A stretch of 64,000 nt of DNA, taken from assembly GCF_008329705.1 (NCBI RefSeq), contig NZ_VTSX01000015.1, positions 62,001 through 126,000 on the forward strand, written 5' to 3'. The translations under genes and the position numbers were made by a program. The notes beneath the pieces were generated by a model, which saw nothing but the letters and a program-made list of their open reading frames with translations, did not search any database and was not told the origin of the DNA. This stretch comes from Chryseobacterium sp. SN22. GTDB lineage: Bacteria; Bacteroidota; Bacteroidia; Flavobacteriales; Weeksellaceae. Of the stretch, positions 50,352 through 59,657 are shown in pieces (position 1 is the first letter of the stretch; every line of letters starts with the position of its first letter).

Positions 50352-51248
50352 TCACTTCTTTTTAAATTCACCTTTGTCAAAAAAATATTTTTCTGATAAT
50401 TTACGATTACCATTCGTTTCATCAAAAATCGAGATCTCATTTTTTTCGTTTATTGAGAATGTTTTTACCGTATTGCTGTCGCCGTTGCTGTCTGCAACAC
50501 TGATTCCTCCCATTACGGACTTACCTTTCACGGAAATCAGATAAACAAGTTCGCTGTCTCCTCCGAGATTTTCAATAAGATATACATCATAACCATCTTT
50601 CGAAAAGATTTTGGCACTTCTATCAGCCGAAAGATCAAATTTTTTCATAAATGATTTTTGCAACCACTCTTCAGGCTGATTTACAAACTTCACTTTGCTT
50701 TCCAGATCTTTATAATCAATTGGTAAAAGACTTACTGTTTTACTTTCTGAATTTTGAGATTGAAAGCTTCCGGTTTTTCTTATTAACACGCAGCGATCCG
50801 GAGCGTAAAATGTTCCTTTTGGAGGACTTACTACTTTCCATTGGATTTTACCTCGATCTAAGGAAGAGATTTCAAACTTTCCTTTATTTCTCGAAGAATC
50901 AAAAAAACTAAAAAATTCTCCCGTGATTTTTCCATCCCGGATCTCACCTGAAACGTTATATTCTTTTGTACTTTCACAATCAATCTTTCCACCGCTGTTA
51001 GCAATAGCACAATATTGCGCTTTAATCCGGTTTCCTTCCTGAATGATGGTCAGGGTAAACTGCTCTTCAGGAACATCAGCATCTGCTGATGTTTTCTCAA
51101 AAATCCAGTCATCTGACCAATCAGGTTGCGGTACAGTCTTATTTTTATCTTTGATACGGTCAATCATACTCCTACCCGTTTTGTTTTCGCTGCAGCTATA
51201 CAATACGAATAATAAAATGGTGAATAATTGAAAAACGGTCTTGCGCAT
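50352..51248 (-). CDS. Lipoprotein of the array, family C (298 residues)
   Basis: A lipoprotein signal (LLFVLYSCSENKTG). The N-terminal half has EEQFTLTIIQEGNRIKAQYC and FFSFFDSSRNKGKFEI; the C-terminal half has YDVYLIENLGGDSELVYLIS and FSINEKNEISIFDETNGN. It is a full-length paralogue of the disrupted gene just upstream (51332-52183). The C-terminal half also resembles that of 52373-53269. It is intact, so it serves as the reference for the frameshifts next door. Confidence 0.78.
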   Translation of the reverse strand: MRKTVFQLFTILLFVLYSCSENKTGRSMIDRIKDKNKTVPQPDWSDDWIFEKTSADADVPEEQFTLTIIQEGNRIKAQYCAIANSGGKIDCESTKEYNVSGEIRDGKITGEFFSFFDSSRNKGKFEISSLDRGKIQWKVVSPPKGTFYAPDRCVLIRKTGSFQSQNSESKTVSLLPIDYKDLESKVKFVNQPEEWLQKSFMKKFDLSADRSAKIFSKDGYDVYLIENLGGDSELVYLISVKGKSVMGGISVADSNGDSNTVKTFSINEKNEISIFDETNGNRKLSEKYFFDKGEFKKK

Positions 51249-51284
51249 TAAATAGGCTACATTCTTTTAAAGGTTTGGAATTAT

Positions 51285-52197
51285 TTATTTTTTTATAAAT
51301 TTTCCGTCACTATTCAAATAAAAGGTATTAATTAATTTTCTCTTATTATTAGTTTGTAAAAAATAGATATGTTATAGTTCTTGTTAATTTCAAATATCGA
51401 TTCTGAGTCCTCATTTCCATTACTGTTTGAAATTTCAAGTCTATCCGTGAATTTTTGCTCTTTCATGGTAATTAGATAAAACAGGTCGCTATCTCCACTG
51501 ACATTATTTACAAGATATAGATTATAATTCCCACTTGATGGTAACTCAGAAAAAGCATCTACATCCAGTTGATATTGTTGTTTAAAAATTTCCTTCAGAT
51601 TATTATCAGCAAATGTATTCAAATTAATTTTTTCACTTATATTATTGTTATTAAGAGGAAATACATCTGAAATACTTTCGGATTCAGAATCTTTTTGTGC
51701 AGAACCGGTCTTTAAAATGTTTTCATTTTTCTGCAAAACACATTCATCAGGTACATAATATTCTCCGGAAGGTATTTTTAAAATTTTACATGTTAAGCTA
51801 TTATCAGTTCGTTTTATACTGCAAATTCCTTTTCCGGAATTAAAAAAACTTTTAAAAGTTCTAACATACGTACCTTTTTTTTGATCGAAAGCCGCTTTTA
51901 TATTAAAATTGTCTTCAAACTCACAATCCAGCTTTTCACCACTACCGTAAACTGCACAATATTGTGCAATTAGAGAATCATGAGTTAATTTTACGATCTT
52001 AATCATCAACTCACGACTTTTATCCTGGGATTTCCACCGCCAGGATTCCGGTAAAGAAACATTCTTTTCTTTATTTGCGGTTTTAGCCTCAACAAAATTT
52101 GTAGTATTTTCAGATCTTTTCTCACTTTTTGAATCATCCCCTTTACAGGAAATTATTGTACTTGATATATAAAGTAATATCAAAATTTATTTATCAT
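51285..52197 (-). pseudogene. Family C lipoprotein gene with two apparent homopolymer frameshifts
   Basis: The uninterrupted frame is 51332-52183 (283 codons) and begins at TTG because no ATG is in frame. One extra T in the T4 run at 52182-52185 would join it to ATG at 52197 and give a normal lipoprotein signal (MINKF-LILLYISSTIISCKG). One extra T in the T6 run at 51358-51363 would restore a C-terminus (KRKLINTFYLNSDGKFIKK) that aligns with the intact paralogue (NRKLSEKYFFDKGEFKKK), ending at 51285. The corrected product would be about 304 residues against 298. Either real decay or slippage, or sequencing errors in homopolymers. Confidence 0.65.
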
Positions 52198-52372
52198 ATT
52201 TTAATTTCATCAATCTGCTTTTTATATTTTGTTAATTTCTTATTCTAGATTAGATAGTTGCCCGTTTGATATTTTTGATTGGCAAATTGCTTTTGTATCA
52301 AAGGCTAATCAATATATTTAACAACATAATAAAATAAACTTTCATATTTGATTTTTACTAAACTCAAATTTG

Positions 52373-53269
52373 TTAAGAAACGAATTTCCCATCTTTTGAA
52401 ATAGTATAAACTTTTTTATTTATTACTTTGTCTCCAGATTCCTGGCTTATGGTTATTTTATAATCTTTAGATATCTTATAAGTAGTTGCTTTGGATGTAC
52501 CGTTGTCAAGCTCTTCGCTTGTATACAATATAATATTGGAAACAGGTACATATTGATCATTTAGTGTAAATAAATACCACGTCGATTGTCCGGATTCGTT
52601 GTATGTAATTAAAATCACCGGTTTGATATTATCAATTGTCGGGAGTTTTGCCATTTTATAATTATCCTGATGTTCAACAGGAAAAATTTGATAGTATTTT
52701 TTATCCACAGGAAGAAAACCTTTTTCTTCAATTATAGCATCATAATCATAGCTGTTTGGCAGAGTAAGTTGTATACACCGATCATAAAATTCTTTTAAAT
52801 TTTCAGAATTACTCTGTGTTATTTTATCAGGATTGCTCTTTTTGTTTTCAGATAAACAATTGTCAAAAAGATTTTGCCATTTTTTATTATATTTCAGCTC
52901 TACAGGACTCTCAAGTTCAGCAGAGGTATTGTATAATTTCCCATCTTTTTTATGATATTCTACCCAGCCTATAGTTCCGGTTCCTTTTGTATCAAAAACA
53001 AGTTTACTTGATATTATCTCATTATTTTCTTCATCAATAATCAGATTTACTTTTTCTTTGTTTATTTTCCATTCTGCAAAAGGGAAATTGCTGCTTCTTA
53101 CCAATTCGGTAAGGTAATCGTAGCAATCAACCGGTTTTTCATTAACAGACGAAGCAATAGCCGCATTTTGATTGTTAGCAGAGATACTATCAGTTTTCTC
53201 CTTTTTCCCGGATTCTCCCTTACAAGAAAAAAGGAGTAAAATAGAGAATAGTCTTAGTAGTTTTATCAT
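52373..53269 (-). CDS. Lipoprotein of the array, family A/C hybrid (298 residues), next to the effector
   Basis: A lipoprotein signal (LFSILLLFSCKGES). The N-terminal half is related to 47190-48002 (family A), while the C-terminal half (KPVILITYNESGQSTWYLFT ... TYKISKDYKITISQE ... SKDGKFVS) resembles the end of family C. It starts 6 bp after the effector stop codon, the classical place for the cognate immunity gene, so it is the best candidate for specific immunity to the effector at 53276-55612. Confidence 0.82.
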   Translation of the reverse strand: MIKLLRLFSILLLFSCKGESGKKEKTDSISANNQNAAIASSVNEKPVDCYDYLTELVRSSNFPFAEWKINKEKVNLIIDEENNEIISSKLVFDTKGTGTIGWVEYHKKDGKLYNTSAELESPVELKYNKKWQNLFDNCLSENKKSNPDKITQSNSENLKEFYDRCIQLTLPNSYDYDAIIEEKGFLPVDKKYYQIFPVEHQDNYKMAKLPTIDNIKPVILITYNESGQSTWYLFTLNDQYVPVSNIILYTSEELDNGTSKATTYKISKDYKITISQESGDKVINKKVYTISKDGKFVS

Positions 53270-53275
53270 TTTAAT

Positions 53276-55612
53276 TTATTTACTTTTTTCGAACTCGTTT
53301 ACAAATCTTGCTCTTATACTTTGTATATGTTTTTTATATACTTCCTGAACTGATTTATCAGTAGAGTGCCACCTTGCCCAATTGCCATTATACTTATTTA
53401 TATAAAATACTTTAAATTCCATTCCTGCCAGAACGGATGGAAAAACAACAAACTCTTTTTTTCTATCTGTTACTTGCTTATTACCGCCCTGTCCGCTCAT
53501 ACCTTTATTTTCAAAAGCACTCCAAATTCCTACAGGTTTAAATTCCGGGTTTGCTTCAAAAAAGTTTTTATCCCATCCGTAATAAGGAGCGGATCCAAAA
53601 GCTTCCATACCTCCTGTTCCACATGCTTTAAACTGTCCAGACTGGAAATGACGTGTTTCATCTCTATACATTTTCTCAATTATCACTGCCATGTCTTTCC
53701 CATGTCTATCATAAATAATCTTTAGAGCTTCCTTTGCATCATTCTCAGTGAAATTATTACCTTGGGCTTTTGGCACATTTGCAGGGGGATTTATCTGTTT
53801 TGTTGTTCCTCCGCCCATACAACTGCAAGTTTCTTTATTTGATTTCAATGCCAATTCAACAATACTTGTTCCATTGACAGCATTTATGTCTTTTACAAAA
53901 AATTCATCTTTTAAATACTTTAATTCAAATTGTCTTACATCGTAATGTATCCATGTACTGGCGATAAATTCCCCTTTATAAGCAGGAATTCCGGGTTCCA
54001 GTGAAAATTTGTTGCTATCTTTCCATCTAACCTGATTTCCAAGATGTTTTACAAATATTTTCTGCCGTACTTCTTCTATTTCTTTTGGAACCTGTGTCCT
54101 TTTTCCATTTTTATTAAAATGTATATCTAAAGCCTTACCCATATGATTTGTTGAAGTCCTTTTATGCTGTTTATTGTTTTCATGGCATCTATAACCTGAA
54201 AAAATACATTTTACACTGTACTTCATATCTTTTTCAATAACAGCAGTATAAAACATAGCAGCCCTTAATGCCCAGATAAGACTTCTGTGAATGCCTGGAT
54301 ACTCATATTTTCTGGAAAGCTCTGCAACCTTTGAATTTTGTTTCTGTTCCGGAAACTTACCATTGCCAAAACCTTTACATTTTCCACAAGGGCATTTAAC
54401 ATCATCAAAATTAACCATGTACTTGCTTTGAAACTCATCAATTGCCTTCAAAACATTTCCACAAACCTTTCCAGTCTCCGGAACTTTCATATAATCCCGT
54501 TGAAACTGCTTTACCATCTTTTCTGTCCTGTCCGTGAATTCGTCAGTAGGGACATTTCCTCCAAATCCGGCAAGTCTGATATTTATTTCGCGGATCAGTT
54601 CATTTTTATCACCTTTTTTAATACAGTATTTTTCACCACAATTGATGCTTTTAACTTCCTGACCATTCACTACACTCGTCGTTTTCCCCGCCGGCTTCGG
54701 TGGGGTCGCTTTTTTATCCGGTGTTACGGTGCCTTTGGATTCGGCCCAGTCCCAGAGTTCGTTCCAGGTATTTCTTACACTTTCGGTGATGGCATCGATG
54801 ATGCCGCTCTCTTCTTTTTGGGAAGCGGGTTTGGAGGCAGCCGGTGAACCAGGCGCCTTGGTCGGGGCTTTCGGAGCCGGTGCCGGCGTGTTGCCTTTAG
54901 AAGATGCAGGCTGCTGTACCGGTGGTTTATAGTCCGGGTTTTTCAGGGCTTTATTATCCGAAGCATGTTTTTTATCTTTATAATATTCTACCGTGACGTA
55001 GAATTCCAGTTCTTTGGGATCCCTTTCGCCCTGTGCGGCTTTCTGCATCAAAGCTTTGGTGAGAATAAATTCAGCGGTTGCCGTTCCTGTTCTGCCGACG
55101 ACTGCCTGCTTGCTGTCGACGAATTTGTTTTTGCTGTTATGACCTTCACCGGCAGCATCGTCTTCCCAAAGGGTAAAGAGCAATTTCTCGCCAGTGAGGT
55201 TTACACAATGGGCAAGGGCTACCATTTTTTCGGTGTAGCTGAAAACCGTTCCGGGGGAATCGTCCACATAGCGAAGCTCTACCTTGTTGATCTTCGGAAT
55301 CCCTGCCGGCTGCGGCGTAATATCGATGGTGGTGGGGCCGCTCCCTTCCGGCTGATGCAGATAAGCTTCAAGACGGTAGGTATTTTTTGCAGCGACTTCC
55401 CCGAAAGTAAAGCTTCCGTCGCCCGGTTTTTTAATATTGGTGCTGGTAAAGCTTCCGTCGGGACGTTTTTTGAATAGTTCCCAGGTTACCGAAGCTGGAT
55501 TTCTTTCACCGGCCGGCGTGGCAGCATACCAGCCGGTCACCATATAAGTCGTTTTCTCCCCTACTTTCGGAGCAGGGTTTCCCGAAATTTTTGAAACTCC
55601 TTTTTTAGACAT
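53276..55612 (-). CDS. Large peptidoglycan-targeting T6SS effector with M15 peptidase domain
   Basis: 778 residues from MSKKGVSKISGNPAPKVGEK; an upstream ATG at 55654 would overlap the PAAR gene. Order: two Ig-like domains (1-100, 105-215), a Pro/Ala/Lys linker (225-320), a peptidoglycan-binding-like helical domain (330-400), an M15-type peptidase (435-565) with FSGYRCHENN, H490-x5-D496 (NHMGKALDIHF) and H556 in WIHYD as likely zinc ligands, and a C-terminal domain (620-778) with DETRHFQSGQF and APYYGWD that may be lysozyme-like with Glu652. It should cut stem peptides in the target periplasm. It follows a PAAR-like gene and precedes lipoprotein genes. Confidence 0.85.
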   Translation of the reverse strand: MSKKGVSKISGNPAPKVGEKTTYMVTGWYAATPAGERNPASVTWELFKKRPDGSFTSTNIKKPGDGSFTFGEVAAKNTYRLEAYLHQPEGSGPTTIDITPQPAGIPKINKVELRYVDDSPGTVFSYTEKMVALAHCVNLTGEKLLFTLWEDDAAGEGHNSKNKFVDSKQAVVGRTGTATAEFILTKALMQKAAQGERDPKELEFYVTVEYYKDKKHASDNKALKNPDYKPPVQQPASSKGNTPAPAPKAPTKAPGSPAASKPASQKEESGIIDAITESVRNTWNELWDWAESKGTVTPDKKATPPKPAGKTTSVVNGQEVKSINCGEKYCIKKGDKNELIREINIRLAGFGGNVPTDEFTDRTEKMVKQFQRDYMKVPETGKVCGNVLKAIDEFQSKYMVNFDDVKCPCGKCKGFGNGKFPEQKQNSKVAELSRKYEYPGIHRSLIWALRAAMFYTAVIEKDMKYSVKCIFSGYRCHENNKQHKRTSTNHMGKALDIHFNKNGKRTQVPKEIEEVRQKIFVKHLGNQVRWKDSNKFSLEPGIPAYKGEFIASTWIHYDVRQFELKYLKDEFFVKDINAVNGTSIVELALKSNKETCSCMGGGTTKQINPPANVPKAQGNNFTENDAKEALKIIYDRHGKDMAVIIEKMYRDETRHFQSGQFKACGTGGMEAFGSAPYYGWDKNFFEANPEFKPVGIWSAFENKGMSGQGGNKQVTDRKKEFVVFPSVLAGMEFKVFYINKYNGNWARWHSTDKSVQEVYKKHIQSIRARFVNEFEKSK

Positions 55613-55634
55613 GGAAGGTGTTTTTTTGATTGAT

Positions 55635-56138
55635 TTAATACGCGTCAATTTCACTTTCCAAAACCGTTTCCTTATAATCCTGCATTTTTACCAGAGGATT
55701 AATATGCTGTACCGTTTTGTTATCTGCATTCTTCACATTCTTTTTGCTCATTTCGCCGCGTTGTCCGTGATCTTTGATGGTGATTTTCCCGCCAATGGTG
55801 CATTGCAGTTCAGAAAGTTCGGTAACGATCTTCTTCCCCATGATATTTACTTTATCGTAGGTTTTCTGCCATTTTCCGGCCGGTGCGTAGATACAGGGAA
55901 GATAGCCGCCGCCGCTGGGCTTCAGCTTACATCGGCCGAAACTCGGGCCCGGGGGATTGAACTGGAGGTCGTCTTCCGTAACGCCAAGGAAATCGGCATT
56001 GCCATCGGAATCATTCCAGAAATGTTTCTGATGGGAAGTTACTTTATATTGCGGGAACTGGTCACCCTGATTACACTGGGCTTTGCCTTTCTGTACGACA
56101 AAATATTTGCCGTCATGAGGTGATGATTGCTGTGACAT
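55635..56138 (-). CDS. PAAR-like (DUF4280) spike-tip protein
   Basis: A 167-residue DUF4280-type protein: KYFVVQKGKAQCNQGDQFPQ, LQFNPPGPSFGRCKLKPSGG and ELQCTIGGKITIKDHGQ. Several cysteines may bind metal at the tip. It has no toxin extension, unlike the PAAR-like protein of island 1, so it probably sharpens a VgrG and recruits the separate effector 22 bp downstream, which begins with Ig-like docking domains. Confidence 0.85.
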   Translation of the reverse strand: MSQQSSPHDGKYFVVQKGKAQCNQGDQFPQYKVTSHQKHFWNDSDGNADFLGVTEDDLQFNPPGPSFGRCKLKPSGGGYLPCIYAPAGKWQKTYDKVNIMGKKIVTELSELQCTIGGKITIKDHGQRGEMSKKNVKNADNKTVQHINPLVKMQDYKETVLESEIDAY

Positions 56139-56160
56139 ATCGATGCGATTTGGGTAATAT

Positions 56161-56168
56161 CAAAGATA
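56161..56168 (-). promoter_or_regulatory. -7 promoter element of the PAAR-effector-lipoprotein operon
   Basis: TATCTTTG on the minus strand, 22 bp before the PAAR start codon and just after the tssR terminator, so the effector operon is probably transcribed separately from the structural genes. It is the same octamer as at both hcp genes. Confidence 0.6.
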
Positions 56169-56187
56169 AAAAATTTAGATTAAAAAA

Positions 56188-56217
56188 ATAAAAAGCAGAA
56201 AATAAATTTCTGCTTTT
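56188..56217 (-). terminator. Terminator after tssR
   Basis: An 11-bp stem (56191-56201 with 56207-56217, core GCAGAAA/TTTCTGC) has a 5-nt loop; on the minus strand it is followed by a T-rich run. Confidence 0.75.
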
Positions 56218-56232
56218 TTGTATAATAAGTTA

Positions 56233-58632
56233 TTAATGTCCTGTATATTCCGGTGCTTCTACCGGCATCATGGTCGGCATAAAATATTCATTCAGCCAAT
56301 AAAAGGTCTGCCCGTTCTGCTGGATTTTTACCGCCGGATCATTCCGGTGGGAAAGCATACGGTCGGCCAGGTTTTTATAGTTGCGGAAATAATTCCTTAC
56401 CGTCTCGTTGGTTACAATTTTGGATTTTTTCCATCCTTTCAGCATATATTTCGACATCAGCTCTTCTTCAGAATTGTCGAAACCCGTACTTACTCCAACT
56501 GCATAAGACATTGGCTGCTTATAGAGTTCGCCTTTATCCAGGAACTGAGATGAAGGGTTATATTTCTTAAGAAGCTTTATGTATTCTTTGATCGCTCTGG
56601 ACTGTCTGAAATCCGCTCTTTCGGCACCGGTGTTCTGATAAACTTCGGTATAGAACTGCTTTAGGTTGTCAAATTCTTTTTCAGAAATCAGCACTCCTTT
56701 TTCAAGACCCGGTTTGAAGTCCTTCAGTTCTTTCGGAATATAGCCTTTTACAAGGAACGGGTTCCCGTAATTAATCAGCTGGGCAGCAATACCTGCCGGT
56801 ACCGGATTGGTAAGGCCGGGATACAGATACTTGTATCGTACGTCAACATCCGTTCTTCCTGCTCCTACCGAAGAGTGGAAATAATCGTTCAGGGATTTAT
56901 CAAGATTTGTATTGTCCAACGTAACCTGTGCAATCAGGCTGTCCACGGATTTTTTCAGATAACCCGGCGTGGCGATATCTCCTTTTTTAGGGAAGATCAC
57001 AAAACCCTGAGCCATACTCTGCTTAGGATAATCCAGTGAGAAGAATCCTTCATCACTTTCCACCAGGCTGAAATTATTTTTGGTTAAAACATCATTCTGA
57101 TTGATGATCTTCTGTTTCTTGAGCTCCGCAATATTTTTAGCCGTATTGGTCACCACATTTTCAGACATCAAAACAAAATCGTTATAGGTATCCGAAGACC
57201 TTGCGCTGGTCTGGAACATAATCAGCCTCGCCTGTGCCTGGGTAAGGGAATTGATCACCCCGTACATATTCCCGCTTTGGCTGGCGGAGGTTCCTACGGT
57301 AATGACCACATTGGTTTCGTCCGGGACACTGGACAGGAGGTTTCCGGCAGCCATCAGTCCTTCGCCTGCCGGCTGGTAACCGCTGTTGCCCGCACAGTTC
57401 ATTTCATTGGTCTTCTGATCGATGAAGTTCGTAATCTTACTGTAATCGGTATTTAAGCCCGAAACCGCAACATTATCGCCGCAGGAATTGTTTTTATATA
57501 AAACCACCCCGTATTTTACCTGATTGAAATAAGAAGGCTTTTCGAACCTCAGCTGCAGATCCTGCAACAATGATTTCACAATCGGGGCATATGGTGCATT
57601 AGGGGCGCTGATGTCCAGGGCAAAGACAATATTGATTTTTTTATTTTTCTCCGTAATCTCCCGGTAACGGTCGAAATAAATCGGCTCTCCAAGGACATTG
57701 AATACGTAGTTTTTGCTGTAATCCAGGATATTTGTAAAATATTTGGTCTTCGAATCCTGTGTCGGCGGCTCATGCAGCGGTAAGGTTACGGGGAAAATAT
57801 TTTCCAGCGGCGTCCTTCTGTTCACATCGGTAAGCAGGACGGCGGCTTTGTCTTCCCCTCCGTTTTTGCCGGGTGCCCCTTCATGAATTCCTAACGTTGT
57901 TTCGGTAATGCCGGTGGTATTTTTCATCTTTACGGCAGAACGTTCGCCCCAGGCAGAAATGACGTTGGAGCTTACCCAGCCGTACAAGCCGGTGCTGATG
58001 CTGTCCATATCTACGGAAGGCTTCTTCCCTACCAGGAATCTTTTATTGTTTTCCGCCTGCTTGTAGACGTATACGATCTGTCCGTTCGGGATCTTCACAT
58101 CAGCCTGCTCGATCAGGCTTGGTGAATTAAATACCATGATCGAATCGTTTTTATAATATCTTTCCGAATTGCGGATCACTTCGCTGTTGCTCGGCACTAC
58201 GGCAACCCTTACCGGAAAACCTGTCTTTTCGCTTTTCAGGGAGTTGCTCCACAGCAGAAGGTCGGATTCCGGGATCCAGCCATAGGTTTTAATCTGTTTG
58301 GAAGAGACCTTCTTCATCAGGGCATCCGGGATATATTCGGCCACCTTTACCATGCCGTCTCTGCTTTTAAGTACCATCAGCGGTTCCAGGAACTTGACTT
58401 CCTTGTAAGATTTTTCGTCGTTTTTATCCAAATAGGCCGTATTTCTGGAACGGTCTGAGATCGCAATCCAGGGAACCGATTTCTTAGGAAAGCCGTTAAT
58501 CACCGGAGCATTGTCTACCTGACCGTAATGAGCCGGCTCCGGTGTTTTTTTGGATGGAAGCTTTACCTGGCAACTTACCAATAAAACCGAAACGCCGACA
58601 TAATATGCTGCTAGAGGAAATTTATTTTTCAT
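56233..58632 (-). CDS. tssR: TssR-like T6SS lipoprotein
   Basis: A 799-residue exported protein with a lipoprotein signal (AAYYVGVSVLLVSCQVK), an SH3-like N-terminal part (VPWIAISDRSRNTAYL, YGWIPESDLLLW), and a central von Willebrand A-like domain (KINIVFALDISAPNAPYAPI; ETNVVITVGTSAS) whose metal motif DISAP is incomplete. Size, order after the PKD protein and domain content fit TssR, a component restricted to Bacteroidota T6SS. It probably forms part of the trans-envelope complex that replaces the TssJLM proteins absent from T6SS-iii. Confidence 0.85.
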   Translation of the reverse strand: MKNKFPLAAYYVGVSVLLVSCQVKLPSKKTPEPAHYGQVDNAPVINGFPKKSVPWIAISDRSRNTAYLDKNDEKSYKEVKFLEPLMVLKSRDGMVKVAEYIPDALMKKVSSKQIKTYGWIPESDLLLWSNSLKSEKTGFPVRVAVVPSNSEVIRNSERYYKNDSIMVFNSPSLIEQADVKIPNGQIVYVYKQAENNKRFLVGKKPSVDMDSISTGLYGWVSSNVISAWGERSAVKMKNTTGITETTLGIHEGAPGKNGGEDKAAVLLTDVNRRTPLENIFPVTLPLHEPPTQDSKTKYFTNILDYSKNYVFNVLGEPIYFDRYREITEKNKKINIVFALDISAPNAPYAPIVKSLLQDLQLRFEKPSYFNQVKYGVVLYKNNSCGDNVAVSGLNTDYSKITNFIDQKTNEMNCAGNSGYQPAGEGLMAAGNLLSSVPDETNVVITVGTSASQSGNMYGVINSLTQAQARLIMFQTSARSSDTYNDFVLMSENVVTNTAKNIAELKKQKIINQNDVLTKNNFSLVESDEGFFSLDYPKQSMAQGFVIFPKKGDIATPGYLKKSVDSLIAQVTLDNTNLDKSLNDYFHSSVGAGRTDVDVRYKYLYPGLTNPVPAGIAAQLINYGNPFLVKGYIPKELKDFKPGLEKGVLISEKEFDNLKQFYTEVYQNTGAERADFRQSRAIKEYIKLLKKYNPSSQFLDKGELYKQPMSYAVGVSTGFDNSEEELMSKYMLKGWKKSKIVTNETVRNYFRNYKNLADRMLSHRNDPAVKIQQNGQTFYWLNEYFMPTMMPVEAPEYTGH

Positions 58633-58683
58633 CTTGATTTATTTAAATGATGGGTGTGTCGCCCGAAAAGTTATGGGCAGAAA

Positions 58684-59592
58684 TTATTTACTTTGGTTGA
58701 TATCGACTTTCGTTACACAGTTCTGTGCGTCATCGAAGTTCACTTTTACAGTCTGGATCACCTTGTTTTTGTCAAACTGCAAGCCGGCACAATACATGTA
58801 GAAATTGTTGACTTTGCTGTCATTTACTTTCACCACCGTATTTTCATTGTTGCAGAGATAGGTTCTCAGCAGATAGTTATAGTGCATGTTGAAGCTGTTC
58901 CCGTTGGCAATCTGCTGAAGGTGGTATTTGAAATCGTTATCGATTTTCGCATAAGCATCTTCTACGCTGACCTCCTCCTGTAAAGCATCATAAGCCGGAA
59001 GGATTTTGATCTGGTGCAGGATAGGTTCGGCACTTTCGTCCGTGTAAAGCGTCACGACGTAATCTCCCGGTTTTTTATAGGAATAAATGGCCATTTTATC
59101 CTTGGAATCGATATTTCCGGTTTCTCCGAATTTCCACGTAAACTGTTTGGCATCCGAAATGGCCCGGAACTGCACGTTTTCAAATTGCATGGCCTGGGTC
59201 TGCGCATCGATTACCGTTCGTACTTTTGTGGAATCTACCGGCTTCGGGATGGTCCTTGCGGAAATCATCACGGGGAACGATTTGGAATATTTGTTATCGA
59301 TAATTAAAGTAACCTGGTAATATCCCGGCTTATTGTAAAAGTGGATCCCGCTGCTTTTATCGGTAGACGTTCCGTCCCCGAAATTCCACCGCTTGGTTTT
59401 TGCAAACTGGGTTTTATCTTCGAATAAAAGCGTATCCCCTACTTTAAGCGTAGACGGATAAACAACCCCGACAATATCGTCGGCAGAATGTATCACTTTT
59501 TTCTGGAGCCACAATGCCACGAGGGCTGCGATGAGCAGCGTCGCAATAACACCGATGATAATGTTCTTCTTATTTTTCTGAAAATAATTCAT
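58684..59592 (-). CDS. PKD-domain T6SS membrane protein (TssP-like)
   Basis: A 302-residue protein with one N-terminal membrane helix (NIIIGVIATLLIAALVALWL) and two PKD-type Ig domains (RWNFGDGTSTDKSSGIHFYN; FTWKFGETGNIDSKDKMAIY), then a helical tail containing two Cys. The body would be periplasmic. A PKD protein between small TssO-like membrane proteins and TssR is a standard T6SS-iii arrangement. The name TssP is my best match but not certain. Confidence 0.82.
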   Translation of the reverse strand: MNYFQKNKKNIIIGVIATLLIAALVALWLQKKVIHSADDIVGVVYPSTLKVGDTLLFEDKTQFAKTKRWNFGDGTSTDKSSGIHFYNKPGYYQVTLIIDNKYSKSFPVMISARTIPKPVDSTKVRTVIDAQTQAMQFENVQFRAISDAKQFTWKFGETGNIDSKDKMAIYSYKKPGDYVVTLYTDESAEPILHQIKILPAYDALQEEVSVEDAYAKIDNDFKYHLQQIANGNSFNMHYNYLLRTYLCNNENTVVKVNDSKVNNFYMYCAGLQFDKNKVIQTVKVNFDDAQNCVTKVDINQSK

Positions 59593-59657
59593 AGTTCGTG
59601 ATGGTATGATGTGTGTTTTATTTTTTGTGTGAAGTTTTCTCAGTATTGAGTTTAGGA

